Source: Colletes latitarsis (Eukaryota > Arthropoda > Insecta > Hymenoptera > Colletidae). From it: a stretch of DNA of 64,000 nucleotides. Position numbers and translations under genes: made by a program. Of the stretch, positions 57,101-64,000 are shown piece after piece (within the stretch, counting starts at the first letter, position 1; every line of letters starts with the position of its first letter). A model generated the notes under the pieces. The model saw nothing but the letters and a program-made list of their open reading frames with translations. It was not told the DNA's origin and did no database searches. The stretch spans positions 22,057,501-22,121,500 of the forward strand of contig NW_027488367.1 in the NCBI RefSeq assembly GCF_051014445.1, given 5' to 3'.

Positions 57101-60100
57101 CAATATTTTAGAGAATTATTCATGTTAGGTCTAGGTTAGGTCTGGGATTTGCCCTCATCAGGCTCATACTTTCGCGTTTTTCACATACTTGTTGAACAGA
57201 TCCTGGGTTTTTTCTGGTTTGGATCACGTAGTAGTGTGGAACCACACTGAAACAGTCCATTAAACCTGGTTGCGATCAATATTTTAGAGGATAACGCATG
57301 TTAGGTCTGGGTTAGGTCTAGGATTTGCCCTCATCGGGCTCATACTTTCGCATATTTCTCATACTTCATGGCTGGATCCTGGGCTATTTCTGGATTGGAT
57401 CACGTAGTAATGTGGTACCACACTGAAACAGTCAATTAAACCTGGTTCGGATCAATATTTTAGAGAATAATTCATGTTAGGTCTAGGTTAGGTCTGGGAT
57501 TTGCTCTCATCAGGCTGATTCTTTCGCATATTTTTCATACTTGATGGCTAGATCCTGGGCTTTTTCTGGATTGCATCACGTAGTAATGAAGTACAACACC
57601 GAAACAGCCAATTAAACCTGGTTTCCATCAATATCTTAGAGGACAACGCAAGTTAGGTCTGGGATATGTCTGGGATTTGCCCACATCAGGCTCATACTTT
57701 CGCGTTTTTCACATACTTGTTGAACAGATCCTGGGTTTTTTCTGGTTTGGATCACGTAGTAGTGTGGAACCACACTGAAACAGTCCATTAAACCTGGTTG
57801 CGATCAATATTTTAGAGGATAACGCATGTTAGGTCTGGGTTAGGTCTAGGATTTGCCCTCATCGGGCTCATACTTTCGCATATTTCTCATACTTCATGGC
57901 TGGATCCTGTGCTGTTTCTGGATTGTATCACATAGTAATGTGGTACCACGCTGAAACAGTCCATTAAACCTGGTTGCGATCAATATTTTAGAGGATAACG
58001 CATGTTAGGTCTAGGTTAGGTCCAGGATTTGCCCTCATCAGGCTCATACTTTCGCATATTTCTCATACTTCATGGCTGGATCCTGGGCTATTTCTAGAAT
58101 GGATCACGTAGTAATGTGGTACCACACTGAAACAGTCAATTAAACCTGGTTCTGATCAATATTTTAGAGAATAATTCATGTTAGGTCTAGGTTAGGTCTG
58201 GGGTTTGCTCTCATCAGGCTCATTCTTTCGCATATTTCTCATACTTGATGGCTAGATCCTGGGCTTTTTCTGGATTGCATCACGTAGTAATGAAGTACAA
58301 CACTGAAACGGTCAATTAAACCTGGTTTCCATCAATATTTTAGAGGACAACGCATGTTAGGTCTAGGTTAGGCCTGGGATTTGCCCTCATCAGGGTCATA
58401 CTTTCGCAATGTTAACATACATGTTGACCTGATCGAGGGTTTTTTCTGCTTTGGATCACGTAGTAAAGTGGTACCACACTGAAACAGTCCATTAAACCTG
58501 GTTCGGATCAATATTTTAGAGAATAATTCATGTTAGGTCTAGGTTAGGTCTGGGATTTGCTCTCATCAGGCTCATTCTTTCGCACATTTCTCATACTTGA
58601 TGGCTAGATCCTGGGCTTTTTCTGGATTGCATCACGTAGTAATGAAGTACAACACCGAAACTGCCAATTAAACCTGGTTTCCATCAATATCTTAGAGGAC
58701 AACGCAAGTTAGGTCTGGGATAGGTCTGGGATTTGCCCACATCAGGCTCATACTTTCGCGTTTTTCACATACTTGTTGAACAGATCGTGGGTTTTTTCTG
58801 GTTTGGATCACGTAGTAGTGTGGTACCACACTGAAACAGCCCATTAAACCTGGTTTGGATCAACATTTTACAGGATAACGCATGTTAGGTCTAGATTAGG
58901 TCTGGGATTTGCTCTCATCAGGCTCATACTTTCGCATATTTCTCATACTTCATGGCTGGATCCTGGGCTGTTTCTGGATTGTATCACATAGTAATGTGGT
59001 ACCACGCTGAAACAGTCGATTAAATCTGGTTTCGATCAATATTTTAGAGGGTAACGCAAGTTAAGTCTGGGATAGGTCTGGGATTTGACCTCATCAGACT
59101 CATACTTTCGCGTTTTTCACATACTTGTTGAACAGATCCTGGGTTTTTTCTGGCTTGGATCACGTAGTAGTGTGGTACCACACTGAAACAGTCCATTAAA
59201 CCTGGTTGCGATCAATATTTTAGAGGATAACGCATGTTAGGTCTGGGTTAGGTCTAGGATTTGCCCTCATCAGGCTCATACTTTCGCATATTTCTCATAC
59301 TTCATGGCTGGATCCTGGGCTATTTCTTTATTGGATCACGTAGTAATGTGGTACCACACTGAAACAGTCAATTAAACCTGGTTTTGATCAATATTTTAGA
59401 GAATAATTCATGTTAGGTCTAGGTTAGGTCTGGGATTTGCTCTCCTCAGGCTCATTCTTTCGTATATTTCTCGTACTTCATGGCTGGATCCTGGGCTATT
59501 TCTGGATTGGATCACGTAGTAATGTGGTACCACACTGAAACAGTCAATTTAACCTGGTTTTGATCAATATTTTAGAGAATAATTCATGTTAGGTCTAGGT
59601 TAGGTCTGGGATTTGCTCTCATCAGGCTCATTCTTTCGCATATTTCTCATACTTAACGGCTAGATCCTGGGCTTTTTCTGGATTGCATCACGTAGTCATG
59701 AAGTACAACACTGGAACAGTCAATTAAACCTGGTTTCCATCAATATTTTAGAGGACAACGCATGTTAGGTCTAGGTTAGGCCTGGGATTTGCCCTCATCA
59801 GGGTCATACTTTCGCAATGTTAACATACATGTTGACCTGATCGAGGGTTTTTTCTGCTTTGGATCACGTAGTAAAGTGGTACCACACTGAAATAGTCCAT
59901 TAAACCCGGTTTGGATCAATATTTTAGAGGATAACGCAAGTTAAGTCTGGGATAGGTCTGGGATTTGACCTCATCAGACTCATACTTTCGCATTCTTCAC
60001 ATACTTGTTGAACGGATCCTGGGTTTTTTCTGGTTTGGTTCACGTAGTAATGTGGTACCACACTGAAGCATTCAATTAAACCTGATCTTGATAAATATTT

Positions 60101-63100
60101 TAGAGTATAACGCATGTTAGGTCTGGGTTAGGTCTAGGATTTACCCTCATCAGGCTCATACTTTCGCATATTTCTCATACTTCATGGCTAGATCCTGGGC
60201 TGTTTCTGGATTGTATCACGTAGTAATGTGGTACCACGCTGAAACAGTCAATTAAACCTGGTTTCGATCAATATTTTAGAGGATAACGCAAGTTAGGTCT
60301 GGCATAGGTCTGGGATTCGCCCTCATCAGACTCATACTTTCGCGTTTTTCACATACTTGTTGAACTGATCCTGGGCTTTTTCTGGTTTGGATCACGTAGT
60401 AATGTGGTACCACACTGAAACAGTCAATTAAACCTGGTTTCGATCAATATTTTAGAGAATAATTCATGTTAGGTCTAGGTTAGGTCTGGGATTTGCTCTC
60501 ATCAGGCTCATACTTTCGCATATTTCTCATACTAGATGGCTAGTTCCTGGGCTTTTTCTGGATTGCATCACGTAGTAATGAAGTACAACACTGAAACACT
60601 CAATTAAACCTGGTTTCGATCAATATTATTGAGGATAACGCACGTTAGGTCTAGGTTAGGCCTGGGATTTTCACTCATCAGACTCATACTTTCGCATTCT
60701 TCACATACTTGTTGAACGGATCCTGGGTTTTTTCTGGTTTGGATCACGTAGTAATGTGGGACCACACTGAAACAGTCAATTAAACCTGGTTCCGATCAAT
60801 ATTTTAGAGAATAATTCATGTTAGGTCTAGGTTAGGTCTGGGATTTGCTCACATCAGCCTCATTCTTTCGCTTATTTCTCATACTTGATGGCTAGATCCT
60901 GGGCTTTTTCTGGATTGCATCACGTAGTAATGAGGTGCAACACTGAAACAGTCAATTAAACCTGGTTTCCATCAATATCTTAGAGGACAACGCAAGTTAG
61001 GTCTGGGATAGGTCTGGGACTTGCCCTCATCAGGCTCATACTTTCGCGTATTTCACATACTTGTTGAACAGATCCTGGGTCTTTTCTGGTTTGGATCACG
61101 TAGTAGTGTGGTACCACACTGAAACAGTCCATTAAACCTGGTTTGGATCAATATTTTAGAGGATAACGCATGTTAGGTCTAGGTTAGGTTGGGAATTTTC
61201 ACTCATCAGACTCATACTTTCGCATTCTTCACATACTTGTTGAACGGATCCTGGGTTTTTTGTGGTTTGGATCACGTAGTAATGTGGTACCACACTGAAA
61301 CAGTCGATTAAACCTGGTTTCGATCAGTATTTTAGAGGATAACGCAACATAAGTCTGGGATAGGTCTGGGATTTGACCTCATCAGACTCATACTTTCGCG
61401 TTTTTCATATACTTGTTGAACAGACCCTGGGTTTTTTCTGGTTTGGATCACGTAGTAGTGTGGTACCACACTGAAACAGTCCATTAAACCTGCTTGCGAT
61501 CAATATTTTAGAGGATAACGCATGTTAGGACTGGGTTAGGTTTAGGATTTGCCCTCATCAGGCTCATTCTTTCGCATATTTCTCAAACTTGATGGCTAGA
61601 TCCTGGGCTTTTTCAGGATTGCATCACGTAGCAATGTGGTACCACACTGAAACATTCAATTAAACCTGGTCTTGATAAATATTTTAGAGGATAACGCATG
61701 TTAGGTCTGGGTTAGGTCTTGGACTTGCCCTCATCAGGCTCATACTTTCGCGTTTTTCACATACTTGTTGAACAGATCCTGGGTTTTTTCTGGTTTGGAT
61801 CACGTAGTAGTGTGATACCACACTAAAACAGTCCATTAAACCTGGTTTGGATCAATATTTTAGAGGATAACGCATGATAGGTCTAGGTTTGGTCTGGGAT
61901 TTTCACTCATCAGACTCATACTTTCGCATTCTTCACATACTTGTTGAACGGATCCTGGGTTTTTTCTGGTTTGGATCACGTAGTAATGTGGTACCACACT
62001 GAAACAGTCAATTAAACCTGGTTTCGATCAATATTTTAGAAAATAATTCATGTTAGGTCTAGGTTAGGTCTGGGGTTTGCTCTCATCAGGCTCATACTTT
62101 CGCACACTTCACATACTCGTTGGACAGGTCCTGGGTTATTTTCTGGTTTGGATCGCATAGTAATGTGGTACCACACTGGAACAGTCGATTAAACCAGGTA
62201 TCGATCAATATTTTTGAGGATAACGCATGTTAGGTCTAGGTTAGGCCTGGGATTTTCACTCATCAGGCTCATACTTTCGCATTCTTCAGATACTTGTTGA
62301 ACGGATCCAGGGTTTTTTCTGGTTTGGATCACGTAGTAATGTGGTACCACACTGAAACAGTCAATTAAACCTGGTTTCGATCAATATTTTAGAAAATAAT
62401 TCATGTTAGGTCTAGGTTAGGTCTGGGGTTTGCTCTCATCAGGCCCATACTTTCGCACACTTCACATACTCGTTGGACAGATCCTGGGTTATTTTCTGGT
62501 TTGGATCGCATAGTAATGTGGTACCACACTGGAACAGTCGATTAAACCAGGTTTCGACCAATATTTTTGAGGATAACGCATGTTAGGTCTATGTTAGGCC
62601 TGGGATTTTCACTCATCAGGCTCATACTTTCGCATTCTTCACATACTTGTTGAACGGATCCTGGGTTTTTTCTGGTTTGGATCACGTAGTAGTGTGATAC
62701 CACACTGAAACAGTCCATTAAACCTGCTTGCGATCAATATTTTAGAGGATAACGCATGTTAGGTCTGGGTTTGGTTTAGGATTTGCCCTCATCAGGCTCA
62801 TTCTTTCGCATATTTCTCAAACTTGATGGCTAGATCCTGGGCTTTTTCAGGATTGCATCACGTAGTAATGTGGTACCACACTGAAACATTCAATTAAACC
62901 TGGTCTTGATAAATATTTTAGAGGATAACGCATGTTAGGTCTGGGTTAGGTCTTGGACTTGCCCTCATCAGGCTCATACTTTCGCGTTTTTCACATACTT
63001 GTTGAACAGATCCTGGGTTTTTTCTGGTTTGGATCACGTAGTAGTGTGGTACCACACTAAAACAGTCCATTAAACCTGGTTTGGATCAATATTTTAGAGG

Positions 63101-64000
63101 ATAACGCATGATAGGTCTAGGTTAGGTCAGGGGTTTGCTCTCATCAGGCTCATACTTTCGCACACTTCACATACTCGTTGGACGGATCCTGGGTTATTTT
63201 CTGGTTTGGATCGCATAGTAATGTGGTACCACACTGGAACAGTCGATTAAACCAGGTTTCGATCAATATTTTTGAGGATAACGCGTGTTAGGTCTAGGTT
63301 AGGCCTGGGATTTTCACTCATCAGGCTCATACTTTCGCATTCTTCACATACTTGTTGAACGGATCCTGGGTTTTTTCTGGTTTGGATCACGTAGTAATGT
63401 GGGACCACACTGAAACAGTCCATTAAACCTGGTTCGGATCAATATTTTAGAGAATAATTCATGTTAGGTCTAGGTTAGGTCTGGGATTTGCTCTCATCAG
63501 GCTCATTCTTTCGCATATTTCTCATACTTGATGGCTGGATCCTGGACTATTTCTGGAATGCATCACGTAGTAACGTGGTACCACGCTGAAACAGTCAATT
63601 AAACCTGGTTTCGATCAATATTTTAGAGGATAACGCAAGTTAGGTCTGGGATAGGTCTGGGATTTGCCCACATCAGGCTCATACTTTCGCGTTTTTCACA
63701 TACTTGTTGAACAGATCGTGGGTTTTTTCTGGTTTGGATCACGTAGTAGTGTGGTACCACACTGAAACAGCCCATTAAACCTGGTTTAGATCAACATTTT
63801 ACAGGATAACGCATGTTAGGTCTAGGTTAGGTCTGGGATTTGCTCTCATCAGGCTCATACTTTCGCATATTTCTCATACTTCATGGCTGGATCCTGGGCT
63901 GTTTCTGGATTGTATCACATAGTAATGTGGTACCACGCTGAAACAGTCGATTAAACCTGGTTTCGATCAATATTTTAGAGGATAACGCAAGTTAAGTCTG
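39165..64000. repeat. Satellite array, right block with overlapping segmental duplications
   Basis: The same ~176-bp monomer continues to the end of the window without interruption. No single HOR length dominates. Blocks recur at 2,114 bp (12 monomers; GGGTCTTTACTGG at about 46,464 and 48,578), 2,288 bp (13 monomers; GGGCGATTTCTGG at about 54,741 and 57,029), 2,816 bp (16 monomers; GGATCCTGTGCTG at about 55,086 and 57,902), 10,917 bp (62 monomers; 43,374-43,619 and 54,291-54,536) and 14,261 bp (81 monomers; 45,663-45,854 and 59,924-60,115). Short frames of 63-81 codons recur in scattered monomers and are not genes. I see no gene or other element anywhere in this block. Confidence 0.95.

Noticed and set aside
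1..64000. CRISPR-like array because of regularly spaced repeats
   Set aside because: The repeat unit is the whole ~176-bp monomer, with no unrelated spacers and no cas genes; this is a eukaryotic satellite.

Overview
This window is eukaryotic repeat DNA, most likely from an insect. About 52 of the 64 kb is a tandem satellite with a monomer of about 176 bp. It is interrupted by two nearly identical, full-length, GC-rich non-LTR retrotransposons. I see no host gene, no bacterial-type operon, no rRNA or tRNA gene and no CRISPR array. The insect assignment is inference: the elements look like the R1 clade (R1/TRAS/SART relatives), which is typical of arthropods, and the satellite carries TTAGG-like stretches resembling the insect telomere repeat. 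A hymenopteran host is possible but cannot be shown from this sequence.

Layout: (1) 1-20877, satellite in a higher-order repeat (HOR) of about 5,995 bp, or 34 monomers, present about 3.5 times, with copies that gained or lost whole monomers. (2) 20878-26663, retrotransposon copy 1 on the minus strand, degraded by an ORF1 frameshift, an ORF2 frameshift and an in-frame deletion that removes RT motif A. (3) 26664-33170, satellite containing two tandem copies of a different HOR of 2,643 bp (15 monomers). (4) 33171-39164, retrotransposon copy 2 on the minus strand, with both ORFs open and all recognisable catalytic and zinc-binding residues present. (5) 39165-64000, satellite with overlapping segmental duplications at spacings of 12, 13, 16, 62 and 81 monomers.

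The elements have the standard bicistronic plan, read on the minus strand: 5' UTR with hairpins; ORF1 (gag-like, RNA-binding, three zinc knuckles); a UAAUG stop-start overlap; ORF2 (APE-type endonuclease, reverse transcriptase, C-terminal CCHC motif); a 3' UTR made of stable hairpins; and poly(A). Each copy is flanked by its own perfect 16-bp target-site duplication. The duplications lie at different points of the satellite monomer, so these are two independent insertions and not one insertion copied with its satellite. Removing either element together with one duplication restores an uninterrupted monomer.

The features most worth a second look are the insertion of this family into a satellite HOR array (one insertion lies in a TTAGG-like tract), the conserved 16-bp dyad AGTGTGGTACCACACT in the satellite with one monomer class that consistently lacks it, and the layered HOR structure. 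All coordinates and repeat offsets were worked out by eye, so HOR boundaries are approximate to within about a monomer.
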